Shown here piece after piece: positions 43,003 through 51,488 of a stretch of 64,000 nucleotides of DNA. Position numbers and translations under genes: made by a program. How positions within the stretch are numbered: position 1 is the first letter of the stretch; each line of letters starts with the position of its first letter. The notes beneath the pieces are model-generated. The model saw nothing but the letters and a program-made list of their open reading frames with translations. It did not search any database and was not told where the DNA came from. The DNA comes from Bacillus marinisedimentorum (GTDB taxonomy: Bacteria > Bacillota > Bacilli > Bacillales > Bacillaceae_O): contig NZ_LWBL02000009.1 in NCBI RefSeq assembly GCF_001644195.2, forward strand, positions 1 to 64,000. The letters are read 5' to 3'.

Positions 43003-45468
43003 TTAAATAAACAAATTCAATCCAGCTGCTTCTGCGTCGCCAAGATATGCAGCCACTCCTCCAAGTTCGACGCCGTCAATAAGTTCCTCCTCTTTGATTC
43101 CCATAAGATCCATGGACATCGAACAAGCCACAATCCTCACCCCGGCGTCCAGTGCGTTTTGCATCAGGACTTCAAGCGTGTCGACGTTTTTCTGTTTCAT
43201 CATATTACGTATCAATCTAGGTCCCATACCGCCCATATTCATTTTTGAAAGCGGCAGGGATCCCGGGCCTCTAGGCATCAAGCGCGCAAACATTTTTTCC
43301 ATGAAGTTCTTTTTGATCGGGCCGGCCTGTTCTTTCCGCAATACATTCAACCCCCAGAATGTAAAGAACATTGTCACATTTTTGCCCATTGCCGCTGAAC
43401 CGGATGCAATAATGAAAGACGCGATTGCTTTGTCCAGGTCCCCGCTGAACACGACCATCGTAGATCCATCCTTCGTTTCGATCACCGGGCTTGAAGGCTT
43501 TTCGGAGAGGACATTCAGCGGTGCGCCTTTCCGTATGAACGCTTTGAATGTTTTGTCTTCAAAGCTGGTGCCGACAAGCGTGTTTCTCGTGTTGGCGCAC
43601 CATGCTTTTATATCTTTTGCAAAACCGGGGTCCGTCGCCTGGACTTCGAGCACTTCGCCGTCGTTCATCACTTTGATTTGTTCATTCACTTTCATAATTG
43701 GCCCCGGGCACTGCAGCCCGCATGCATTCAGAACTGTTACAGCTTCTGGTTGTTCGGCTTCCTCTTTTCCAAGTGTTACGCCTGAGTCATTAAAATTAGT
43801 ATCACAATGATTCTGGCCTGCAGTATCGTATACACAGGAATATGTCCGGAATCCGCCATCAAGGTTTTTAACAGGGAAACCATTTTGTGCAAGGATACGG
43901 GCGGCGAGATATCCGCGCAGCCCAACCTGGCAATATACATAAATCATTTCATCCTTCGGCAGTTCACCGAGACGATTGCGCAGTTCACCAAGCGGAATGT
44001 TTTTTGAACCGTTGATCGCCCCCATATCACATTCCATCGGTTCGCGGACATCGATTAAAAGAGCGCCGTTTTCGACAATAGCATCGATTTCATGCCATTG
44101 AACCGTTTCATTTTTGCCCTCAAGGACGTTCATAGCTGCATACCCTGCCATATTGACAGGGTCTTTGGCTGATGAAAAAGGAGGAGCATAAGCAAGTTCG
44201 AGGTCCGGAAGATCGAAAATGGTCAATCCGCCTTTAATTGCAGTTGCTAGGACATCGATCCGCTTGTCTGCCCCATCGTAAGAAACGGCCTGGGCCCCGA
44301 AGATTTTACCGGTATCCGGCTCAAAGACGAGCTTCATGGATATTGGGAACGATCCCGGATAATACCCGGCGTGTGAACCAGGATGCACATGGATCACTTC
44401 GTGTTCGATACCCATCTGTTTCAGTGTTTTTTCATTCAATCCAGTTGCAGCAGCCGTCATATCAAATACTTTCGCGATCGAGGTGCCAAGTGTTCCGCTG
44501 TATTTGACGTCATAGCCGTTGATATGGTCTGCGACAAGGCGGCCCTGGCGGTTAGCCGGCCATGCGAGCGGTATCATCGCCGGTTTGCCGAGGATATAAT
44601 CTTTTACTTCAATGGCGTCTCCGATTGCATATATGGAAGGGTCATCCGTCTGAAGGGCGTCATTCACTTTTATGCCGCCCCTGTTGCCAATGGCAAGACC
44701 CGCCTCTTTAGCCAGCATGTTTTCAGGCTGCACGCCTATTGCAAGGATGATCATGTCGGTCTGCAGCTTCTGTCCGCTGTTCAAATGGATTGTTTTTCCT
44801 TCATTTGCAAAGCGTTCGACCCCATCATCAAGAATCAGATTGACGCCTTTATCCGCAAAATGCTGGTGAAGAATCGCAGCCATTTCGTAATCGAGGGGTG
44901 CCATGATTTGATCTGCCATTTCAACAAGTGTGACATCAAGGCCAAGGTCATGGAGATTCTCAGCCATTTCGACCCCTATGAAACCTCCCCCGACAACAAC
45001 AGCTTTGCCCGGCTTTTTCTCTTCAATATATGACTTGATTTTATCAGTATCAGGGACATTGCGGAGTGTAAACAGCTCTTTGGCATCTTCAATTCCTGGA
45101 ATATTCGGCTTGATCGGTTTAGCACCCGGGGAAAGGACAAGCTTGTCATAACTTTCTTCGTACGTTTCGCCCGTCACAACTTTTCTGACAGTTACCATTT
45201 TTCTTTCCCTGTTTATGCTCACTACTTCACTTAAATTTCTAATATCAAGATTGAATTTTTTTGACATGCCCTCCACGGTTTGCACCAATAGAGCATCGCG
45301 ATCCTGGATTGTGCCGCCGATGTAGTATGGAAGTCCGCAGTTGGCAAACGATATATATTCTCCCCGTTCAAACATAATGATTTCCGCCTGTTCATCAAGC
45401 CGGCGAAGGCGTGCTGCCGTTGTGGCTCCTCCTGCTACTCCGCCAACAATTACGATTTTATTATTCAT
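43003..45468 (-). CDS. CoA-disulfide reductase-rhodanese-TusA-DsrE four-module protein
   Basis: 821 aa. Modules in order: FAD/NAD(P)H CoA-disulfide (polysulfide/persulfide) reductase (1-450) with redox Cys in SFANCGLPYYIGG; rhodanese (about 460-550) with active site YCQVGLRG; TusA-like sulfur carrier (about 575-645) with ACGLQCPGP; DsrE/F-like domain (about 665-821) with ACSMSMDLMGI. All four catalytic Cys are present, so sulfane sulfur could be passed within one chain. CoADR-rhodanese fusions reduce polysulfide or CoA-persulfide; the longer fusion is known from genomes but little studied. Two TGTGA-N6-TCACA-type sites lie upstream. Single gene. Confidence 0.93.
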   Translation of the reverse strand: MNNKIVIVGGVAGGATTAARLRRLDEQAEIIMFERGEYISFANCGLPYYIGGTIQDRDALLVQTVEGMSKKFNLDIRNLSEVVSINRERKMVTVRKVVTGETYEESYDKLVLSPGAKPIKPNIPGIEDAKELFTLRNVPDTDKIKSYIEEKKPGKAVVVGGGFIGVEMAENLHDLGLDVTLVEMADQIMAPLDYEMAAILHQHFADKGVNLILDDGVERFANEGKTIHLNSGQKLQTDMIILAIGVQPENMLAKEAGLAIGNRGGIKVNDALQTDDPSIYAIGDAIEVKDYILGKPAMIPLAWPANRQGRLVADHINGYDVKYSGTLGTSIAKVFDMTAAATGLNEKTLKQMGIEHEVIHVHPGSHAGYYPGSFPISMKLVFEPDTGKIFGAQAVSYDGADKRIDVLATAIKGGLTIFDLPDLELAYAPPFSSAKDPVNMAGYAAMNVLEGKNETVQWHEIDAIVENGALLIDVREPMECDMGAINGSKNIPLGELRNRLGELPKDEMIYVYCQVGLRGYLAARILAQNGFPVKNLDGGFRTYSCVYDTAGQNHCDTNFNDSGVTLGKEEAEQPEAVTVLNACGLQCPGPIMKVNEQIKVMNDGEVLEVQATDPGFAKDIKAWCANTRNTLVGTSFEDKTFKAFIRKGAPLNVLSEKPSSPVIETKDGSTMVVFSGDLDKAIASFIIASGSAAMGKNVTMFFTFWGLNVLRKEQAGPIKKNFMEKMFARLMPRGPGSLPLSKMNMGGMGPRLIRNMMKQKNVDTLEVLMQNALDAGVRIVACSMSMDLMGIKEEELIDGVELGGVAAYLGDAEAAGLNLFI

Positions 45469-45548
45469 GATGTATGTTCTCCTCTCACATTCTTCTCATT
45501 CTTCTTTTTGGTATGGGGTACGGGTAAGGGTAAATAGCATCTTTACTT

Positions 45549-45564
45549 TGTGAATCATATCACA
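45549..45564. promoter_or_regulatory. CRP/FNR-type site upstream of the CoA-disulfide reductase gene
   Basis: TGTGA-ATCATA-TCACA, both half-sites perfect; centre about 88 bp before the start codon. Confidence 0.75.
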
Positions 45565-45587
45565 ATGACTCACCGAGCGGTAGAGTT

Positions 45588-45603
45588 TGTGTAACTTGTC
45601 ACA
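45588..45603. promoter_or_regulatory. Second CRP/FNR-type site in the same promoter region
   Basis: TGTGT-AACTTG-TCACA, 9 of 10 half-site positions match. Confidence 0.6.
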
Positions 45604-45790
45604 ATCTATTCATATAGTTGGCTATTTCAGGAAGAAAATTCGAATGGAAAAGTTCATGGAATATTGGATAAGGTCTATGCAGAAGGTATTATATAGTGAA
45701 ATTCGCACCCCGCTTCAGGCTGGCTGTTTAGAGAGCTCTGAGCGGGGAAGTATCATTATAGCAACGGAATAATTTGTATAGCCAAAGGAT
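45604..45790. other. Intergenic, no gene seen
   Basis: Contains a stem-loop CCCCGCTTCAG...CTGAGCGGGG (about 45708-45748) without a U-tract. A short frame over it has no ribosome site. Confidence 0.45.
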
Positions 45791-46525
45791 GTGAACGTTT
45801 TGGATCAGCAACATGAAGAAAAACTCAAAGAAGCGGGTTTTCCGCTGCTCTTGCTGCTGATTGGCCTCGGTGCCGCTGGCCTGTCCCTCTTTATCTTTTC
45901 AGAACTGGCTGAAGATATCCTGGCATCTGAAACCATCCGATTTGACGCGGCAGTGGTCGGCCTTTTCGTATCGATTAGCAGTGAGCCGCTCGACCAGGCG
46001 ATGATTCTGATTACAGAGCTCGGGTCGGTTTGGTTTTTGACTGCACTGTCACTCATGGTCCTCGCTTTTCTCTGGGTTAGGTATCGGGATAAATGGGGCA
46101 TTTTGTTTTTTGCTATAGGAGTGGCCGGCGGCGGAATCCTGACCAAAATACTTAAGAGCACGTATGAACGGAGCAGGCCTGGCATTAATCCCGATATTGA
46201 TGCTGTAGGTTACAGCTTTCCAAGCGGACATGCGATGGGATCGCTTGTGTTTTACGGTTTTGCTATTTATTTTATTGTGCGCAGCCGGTTGTCCCGCACA
46301 GCTAAATGGCTCGGATCCATCACTTCGGGGGTTCTCATCATTTTGATTGGCATCAGCCGGATCTATCTCGGTGCCCATTATCCGAGTGATGTTGCTGCCG
46401 GTTATTCGGCGGGGCTGATCTGGCTTGCTATGGCCGTTCTCGCCCTTGAGTATGTGGAATGGCATACTCGGAATAACATTCGTCCTGTCCGCGCTTTGCG
46501 GAATTTATTGAGTGATTTGATTTAA
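45791..46525 (+). CDS. PAP2-family phosphatase, membrane-bound
   Basis: 244 aa with about six membrane helices. The three phosphatase motifs are intact: KSTYERSRP (KxxxxxxRP), FPSGHAMGS (PSGH) and SRIYLGAHYPSDV (SRxxxxxHxxxD). It probably dephosphorylates undecaprenyl diphosphate or phosphatidylglycerol phosphate at the outer face of the membrane. Start: GTG at 45791; a TTG three codons later is better spaced from AAAGGA and cannot be excluded. Confidence 0.88.
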   Translation: MNVLDQQHEEKLKEAGFPLLLLLIGLGAAGLSLFIFSELAEDILASETIRFDAAVVGLFVSISSEPLDQAMILITELGSVWFLTALSLMVLAFLWVRYRDKWGILFFAIGVAGGGILTKILKSTYERSRPGINPDIDAVGYSFPSGHAMGSLVFYGFAIYFIVRSRLSRTAKWLGSITSGVLIILIGISRIYLGAHYPSDVAAGYSAGLIWLAMAVLALEYVEWHTRNNIRPVRALRNLLSDLI

Positions 46526-46529
46526 GGAT

Positions 46530-46556
46530 ACGGTTCCCGGGTGGAACCGTTTTGTT
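46530..46556 (+). terminator. Terminator of the PAP2 gene
   Basis: ACGGTTCC-CGGGT-GGAACCGT followed by TTTGTTTT. Confidence 0.85.
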
Positions 46557-46689
46557 TTACATATTGTGCGAAGGAAAAATCAATATTATCAATCAATTGA
46601 TAGTTCAGATTCAGTCTTAAATTGAGTGGTTTTGAATGATCTCTTCTACATGATTGTTATTTAATTATGTTTTGGATATTGGCCGGTTC

Positions 46690-46800
46690 GGGTTTGCGAG
46701 ACTCTGGTGGGAACTGATGGACAGGTGAGACCCGAATCTGCAGGGGCGTTAGCTATGATGAGACTTACTGCCCGTCCCGGAAAGCGTGGTTGTTTTCGGT
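46690..46800. repeat. Repeat family B, partial inverted copy
   Basis: On the minus strand this reads ...CGGGACGGGCAGTAAGTCTC...GGGTCTCACCTGTCC...CAGAGTCTCGC, parallel to CGGGACGGGCGGTGAGCC...GGGGTCTCACCTGTCCCGC...GGAATCTCG of copy 1. Ends are lost. Confidence 0.6.
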
Positions 46801-46980
46801 CTTAGGTCTTTAACGAAGTGCATGAGGCCAGAAGTTTTTATGAATTTCCAGCGTTACTGCCGTCATTTGGAGTCTGCTTTCCCGTTTCTTTCCAGTCCAC
46901 TTCTAGCCTTTTCCCCGGAGTCCCTCTCGTCCTTCCGCCCTTTTCAGAACAATTATCCTTGAAGGAATGCCGTCAACCGT

Positions 46981-47011
46981 AAAAAAACCCCGGTCCATTC
47001 GGAACCGGGGC
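46981..47011 (-). terminator. Terminator of the first KGG-repeat gene
   Basis: CCCCGGTCC...GGAACCGGGG with a plus-strand A-run (46981-46987). Almost identical to the terminator at 58924-58951 of the second KGG-repeat gene. Confidence 0.85.
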
Positions 47012-47045
47012 TTCTTACATTTATTGTCATGTCAAAAGGGTTATA

Positions 47046-47378
47046 TTATTTATTGTCATTGTTGGCGCGGGCATTTCCGCCTTTTTCGCCGATTTCTTCG
47101 TAAAATTCGCGGTCATGGTTACGGGAAGTGGCTTCTCCGCCCTTCTCGCCAATTTCCTGATAAAATTCTTTGTCGTGGCTTTCAGCAGTTGCTTCTCCGC
47201 CTTTTTCACCAATCTCTTTGTAGAAGTCTTTGTCATGGCTTTCGGATGTCGCTTCTCCGCCTTTTTTACCGATTTCCTGATAGAATTCTTTATCGTGAGT
47301 GCGAGAAGTAGTTTCTCCGCCCTTACGTCCAGCTTCTTCAAGTGTCATGTCACGGTTATCGTCTTTTCTGTTTGCCAT
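47046..47378 (-). CDS. gsiB: General stress protein GsiB-like (five KGG repeats)
   Basis: 110 aa built almost wholly from about 20-residue repeats, HDKEFYQEIGEKGGEATS, five copies, after an N-terminal EEAGRKGGE half-repeat and before a NARANND tail. This is the hydrophilic, hydrophilin-like GsiB family induced by SigB stress in B. subtilis. Start: ATG 11 nt after GGAG. A SigB-like promoter lies at 47431-47456. A shorter paralogue is at 58966-59172. Confidence 0.92.
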   Translation of the reverse strand: MANRKDDNRDMTLEEAGRKGGETTSRTHDKEFYQEIGKKGGEATSESHDKDFYKEIGEKGGEATAESHDKEFYQEIGEKGGEATSRNHDREFYEEIGEKGGNARANNDNK

Positions 47379-47430
47379 GATGAAATACACTCCTTTTTGT
47401 ATAGTTTCTAGTTGATCCTACAGTAAGTGT

Positions 47431-47456
47431 TTACCACTTATTGGAATCTCCTAAAC
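47431..47456 (-). promoter_or_regulatory. SigB-type promoter of gsiB copy 1
   Basis: Minus strand GTTTAG-N14-TGGTAA, close to the SigB consensus GTTTAA-N12/14-GGGTAT. The paralogue has GTTTAG-N14-AGGTAC in the same place. Confidence 0.7.
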
Positions 47457-47600
47457 ATCTGCATGCTGCTGAGACTTAGAAGATCCAGCAGAATCAACTT
47501 GGTACTATGTGTACCTCGTGATAATGATTTCAAACATCAGGTGGGGATATTTGGGCATTTGAATAATAATTGAAAATCTCGAAAAAAAACTGCAACAAAA

Positions 47601-47635
47601 AGTGCCTGGCAATTGCGACGCAATTGCCAGGCACT
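47601..47635. repeat. REP-like palindrome, copy 7 (operon terminator)
   Basis: Arm AGTGCCTGGCAATTGC, loop GAC and exact complement, with plus-strand TTTTTT and minus-strand TTTTTGTTG. It ends the leftward ABC/oxidoreductase operon 5 nt past the last stop. Confidence 0.9.
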
Positions 47636-47639
47636 TTTT

Positions 47640-49079
47640 TCACAACATCCATTTCACGTAGTTTTTCAAGATCCGGTTCAGTGGGCCGTTGAACAGTTTT
47701 TGGCGCCAGTATTGGTCGGCTGCTTGCTGGATGATGGCTCCCCGGGTCGGGTAGGGGTGGATGACGCTGGAGATGGTTCCGATTTTGCGGTTGTGGTGTT
47801 TTGCGTATACGAGCTGCTGCATCCATGTGCTGGCGTCCTTCCCGGCGGCATGGGCTCCTAGTATGTTTCCTTTTTTATCGGTGATTACTTTCAAGAGGCC
47901 TTCTTTTTCTCTTGCTGTGATAAACCGGTCCACATCCCCAGCTGCTGCTTTATACACCTCAATACTGCTGCCGTACTTAAGCCGCGCTTCTTTCTCCGTC
48001 AGTCCAAGGTGATAGATTTCCGGGTCTGTATACGTTACCCACGGCAAACTGTCGTAGCGCACTTTCCTGCTTAAACCGAACACTGCATTGCTTACGGCTA
48101 TTTTACCCTCCATACCGGCGGCATGTGTAAACATATACTTGCCGGTTACGTCGCCGACCGCGTATATATGCTTGTTTGAGGTCCGCATGCAGCGATCCAC
48201 TTTCACATATCCGTTTTCCGTTTTAACGCCCGCTTTTTCCAGACACAGGCCATCTGTATTCGGAAGCCGCCCTGCTGCCAGGAAAAGTGCCTCTGCCCTT
48301 ATTTCATCCGTTACACCATTCTGCTCGACGGTCAGAACCGTTTCGCCGTTCTCCCCTTTCACATGGATAATATTACATCCGAGCCTGATAGACAGCTCTT
48401 TCTCAAGTCGGCCTTTCACGCACTGGACCACACCCCTGTCTTCCCCCGGCAGCAAGTTCTTCCCGATTTCAAGAACCGTGACACGGGCCCCGAGGCGGGC
48501 CAGGGCCTGCGAAACCTCAAGCCCTGTCGGCCCGGCCCCTACAGTCACGATCCGTTCGGGCAGTCTTTCGAGTGAAAACACGGTTTCATTCGTAATATAA
48601 TGAATGGAGTCAAGTCCCGGGATTTGTGGAATGAACGGCCTTGAACCTGTTGCAATGATAATCCGCCGCCCCCTGATGTGATGCTGCTCTTTTCCGTGAA
48701 TTTCAATTATATGTTCATCCGCAAAGCAGGCACTTCCCTCATAAAAATCGACGCCCAACGCGGCAAACCGCTCTATACTGTCATGAGTCTGGATTTTAGC
48801 AATGGAAGCTTTAACCCGTTCCATCGCCGCCTGAAAAGACGGTTTTCCGTCCATTTCCAAACCGAATTCAACTGCTGCCCTTCCGATGTCATAAACGGAC
48901 CGGGCTGCTTCTATAAGCGCTTTTGACGGGACGCAGCCCGAGTGAAGACAATCACCACCCGGGTTCTTGCTCTTTTCAACTACAGCGACAGTCGCCCCGA
49001 GGCTCGCTGCCCCGGCAGCAACCGTCAGGCCCCCGGCACCGCCTCCGATTACGATCACCTGATATTCTTTCATATCCAT
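47640..49079 (-). CDS. Pyridine nucleotide-disulfide oxidoreductase (mercuric reductase-like)
   Basis: 479-aa FAD/NAD(P)H flavoprotein of the lipoamide dehydrogenase/MerA fold. FAD motif VIGGGAGGLTVAAGAA, redox disulfide GGDCLHSGCVPSKAL, NAD motif VGAGPTGLEVSQALARLG and ATGSRPF/VGDVTGKYMFTHAA are present. At the C-terminus the usual HPTxxE is changed to HPYPTRGAI, so the catalytic Glu partner is missing and the substrate may not be a simple disulfide. No mercury-binding Cys tail. Last gene of the ynj-like ABC operon, 3 nt after the CDP-alcohol gene. Confidence 0.9.
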   Translation of the reverse strand: MDMKEYQVIVIGGGAGGLTVAAGAASLGATVAVVEKSKNPGGDCLHSGCVPSKALIEAARSVYDIGRAAVEFGLEMDGKPSFQAAMERVKASIAKIQTHDSIERFAALGVDFYEGSACFADEHIIEIHGKEQHHIRGRRIIIATGSRPFIPQIPGLDSIHYITNETVFSLERLPERIVTVGAGPTGLEVSQALARLGARVTVLEIGKNLLPGEDRGVVQCVKGRLEKELSIRLGCNIIHVKGENGETVLTVEQNGVTDEIRAEALFLAAGRLPNTDGLCLEKAGVKTENGYVKVDRCMRTSNKHIYAVGDVTGKYMFTHAAGMEGKIAVSNAVFGLSRKVRYDSLPWVTYTDPEIYHLGLTEKEARLKYGSSIEVYKAAAGDVDRFITAREKEGLLKVITDKKGNILGAHAAGKDASTWMQQLVYAKHHNRKIGTISSVIHPYPTRGAIIQQAADQYWRQKLFNGPLNRILKNYVKWML

Positions 49080-49082
49080 GTC

Positions 49083-49667
49083 TTATCCTTTTAAAATCCG
49101 TTTCGCTTCCATCAGCCGCTGCAGCGATGTGAAGACTTCAACCGCCAGAAACATAAGTGTGATGGTTACAAGGAACTCAGGAAAAAGAATCATGAGTGTG
49201 AACAGGACGAACCCTTCTGTCCGTTCAGCAAGACCAGGCTGATAATAGAAAGATTTCATGCCGCTTTTTTCGGTTACGGCACCCACCGTCAGAAAAATAG
49301 TCATGGCGTAAATGATGGCTACACTCAATAGGAGCAATGCCCACATCGCTTCAGGATATCGGAAAGCCAGACCCAGGATCACACTGATTTCCACAAGCCG
49401 GTCATAACTTACATCAAGAACCGTGCCAAACGTGGATGGCTTCGTCAGCCTTGCCATCGTGCCGTCTACCGCATCCAGAAAACCTGATAGCCACAAAACG
49501 GCCACTGCCCAGAGCGGCTGGCCCAAATAAATGAACAACCCGGATGATGCCCCGATAATAAATGCGATTGTTGTCACCTGGTTTGCACTGAGACCGAGAT
49601 TCAACAGCCCCCTGCCCGTTTTCTCAATAGCCGGTTGAACTAGATGGCGTGCTCTTGTATCTAACAT
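49083..49667 (-). CDS. CDP-alcohol phosphatidyltransferase family protein (YnjF-like)
   Basis: 194 aa with about five membrane helices and the family active site DG-x2-AR...G-x3-D-x3-D seen as DAVDGTMARLTK...FGTVLDVSYD. Such enzymes join a CDP-activated lipid to an alcohol; the alcohol here is unknown. Start: ATG 8 nt after AAAGGAA; it overlaps the ATPase gene by 44 nt. In E. coli the homologous position in the ynj locus is held by YnjF, which supports the cluster assignment. Confidence 0.88.
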   Translation of the reverse strand: MLDTRARHLVQPAIEKTGRGLLNLGLSANQVTTIAFIIGASSGLFIYLGQPLWAVAVLWLSGFLDAVDGTMARLTKPSTFGTVLDVSYDRLVEISVILGLAFRYPEAMWALLLLSVAIIYAMTIFLTVGAVTEKSGMKSFYYQPGLAERTEGFVLFTLMILFPEFLVTITLMFLAVEVFTSLQRLMEAKRILKG

Positions 49668-50676
49668 TCCGCTCACTTCCTTTAATTTCCTGATGTTTAT
49701 GTGCTTTCTTTACATAGAAATGCTGAACGTCACTGTTTTTAAAAGTGATGTAAACGTTGCTTCCCGTATCAAATTCCTGTTTGGAATGAACCATGACTTC
49801 CTGATTGAGTTGATTGACAATGATATGGTAAAACGGCTGTCCGAACTTAAAAATGCGGTTTTCCACACGGGCCGGATAAGCCCTTCTGCCGGCCGTTCCA
49901 GTTGCTTCATCATCTGATAGGACCAGCTGATCTGCAGGTACAAACCCTGTTTCCAGCTTCAGGCCTTCCGCAAACATTTCAGCTACGACGCTGCTTGCCG
50001 GCTGACGGCACACTTCCTCGGGCAGGCCGACCTGCTGGAACGCCCCCTCACTCATGATGGCGATGCGGTCTCCCATCGTCATGGCTTCCTCCCGGTCATG
50101 TGTGACGAATAAGGCGGTCACGCCTTCTTCCTTGAGGACGTTCCTGACCCATTGCCTCAAGGAGATACGAAGGGTGGGATCGAGACTGCTGAACGGTTCA
50201 TCAAGGAGCAGCAAGGATGGATTCATGATCAACGCCCTTGCCAGTGCGACCCGCTGCTGCTGACCCCCTGACAATTGACTCGGATACCGTTTGGCGAGTT
50301 CGGCAAGCTCCACTTTTTCAAGCATCGCCATCCCGCGTGTCATCCGTTCCTTTTTCAAAGCCCGGTTTTTCCCGTGTTTTAATCCGTATGTGACGTTTTC
50401 AAGGACGTTCATATGCGGAAACAACAGCGGCTGCTGGAACATCATGACGACCGGACGTTTTTCGGTGCTGACTCCTGTGATGTCCTTTCCATCAAGGGAA
50501 ATGGAACCGGAAGTCGCCTCTTCCAGTCCGGCCAGGCATCTGAGGAAAGTCGATTTCCCGCATCCTGAAGGGCCGACAAGGCTGATAATGGACCCTTTGG
50601 CGATTTCAAGGTCCAGAGATGAAAAGACCGGCTGATGTGAATATTTTTTTGTTAAGCCTTTGATTTTGACAAACAT
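49624..50676 (-). CDS. ABC transporter ATPase (YnjD-like)
   Basis: 350 aa. Walker A GPSGCGKST, Q-loop MMFQQPLLFPH, signature LSGGQQQRVALARAL, Walker B LLLLDEPFSSLDP and the switch His in FVTHDREEAM. The C-terminal 100 residues form a TOBE-like extension as in spermidine/iron/sulfate importers. It powers the two permeases directly upstream in the operon. Gap to the previous gene is 14 nt. Confidence 0.92.
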   Translation of the reverse strand: MFVKIKGLTKKYSHQPVFSSLDLEIAKGSIISLVGPSGCGKSTFLRCLAGLEEATSGSISLDGKDITGVSTEKRPVVMMFQQPLLFPHMNVLENVTYGLKHGKNRALKKERMTRGMAMLEKVELAELAKRYPSQLSGGQQQRVALARALIMNPSLLLLDEPFSSLDPTLRISLRQWVRNVLKEEGVTALFVTHDREEAMTMGDRIAIMSEGAFQQVGLPEEVCRQPASSVVAEMFAEGLKLETGFVPADQLVLSDDEATGTAGRRAYPARVENRIFKFGQPFYHIIVNQLNQEVMVHSKQEFDTGSNVYITFKNSDVQHFYVKKAHKHQEIKGSERNVRYKSTPSSSTGY

Positions 50677-50690
50677 TTGCCTCTTCCTTT

Positions 50691-51488
50691 CTATGGTCTT
50701 TTTACCAGCTGTAAGTAAACTTGAATGGCTCCTTCAAAAATGGTGAGAAATAATATAGGCAGCAATGCGAAAACGGCGGAAAAACCTGCGATGACCGCTT
50801 CATCAGCGCTGTTGAAGTAAGGGTAATAAATCATCGGCAGCGTCGTCACCTGCCCGCCGCCGATTATGGCAGTGAGAACATACTGGCTCAGTGAAATGAC
50901 AAAGACGAGCAAAGCCGTGCTTCTGATGCTCGGGAGCAATAACGGGAACGTGACGGTCCAAAATGCGGCCCCTTTTTGCGCCCCCAATGTCGCCGCCTGT
51001 TCATTCCATTCAATGCTTAACCTGTCAAATCCGGCTTTAAGCATCCTGATGGCGTATGGGAGAGTCGGAAGCAGATGGATCAGGATGACTCCAGCCATCC
51101 TATCGGCGAGCCCCAGCCTGATCATCGTCAAATGCATCCCCATCGCAATCGCCAAAACAGGTATCAGGATGGGCATGAGCAATACCGATTCAATAAACGT
51201 TTTTCCTTTGAAGTTATACCTGCTCAATGCACCGGCGGCCGGAATGGCGAGCAAAAAATTCAACACAACGACTGCTGTACCGATTATGATGGTCGTCTTG
51301 ATGGAGTCAACAATGTCCGGATCTGTAAATATAATATGCCAGGCTCTGAAATCAATCTTGTCAGGTTTCCATTGCGGCCATGCCCATCCAAAACTGATGC
51401 TTTTAATGAGCAGCAGCAGGAAAGGTGCCACAAAAACCAGGAAGAAAACAAGTAGCATCGCAAATTGTTTCCCGTTTATCCTATTCAA
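50691..51488 (-). CDS. ABC transporter permease 2 (YnjC-like, C-terminal half)
   Basis: 265 aa, about six membrane helices with the binding-protein-dependent transport (EAA) loop SIEWNEQAATLGAQKGAAFWTVTFPLLLPSI. The start appears to be TTG: GGAGG stands 7 nt before it, and TTGA overlaps the stop of the preceding permease, so translation is coupled. E. coli YnjC is a single double-length permease, whereas here the two halves are separate genes. Confidence 0.88.
   Translation of the reverse strand: MNRINGKQFAMLLVFFLVFVAPFLLLLIKSISFGWAWPQWKPDKIDFRAWHIIFTDPDIVDSIKTTIIIGTAVVVLNFLLAIPAAGALSRYNFKGKTFIESVLLMPILIPVLAIAMGMHLTMIRLGLADRMAGVILIHLLPTLPYAIRMLKAGFDRLSIEWNEQAATLGAQKGAAFWTVTFPLLLPSIRSTALLVFVISLSQYVLTAIIGGGQVTTLPMIYYPYFNSADEAVIAGFSAVFALLPILFLTIFEGAIQVYLQLVKRP

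Noticed and set aside
45635-45772. Possible small gene between the CoA-disulfide reductase and PAP2 genes
   Set aside because: No ribosome site and it spans a GC-rich stem-loop; coding character is poor.
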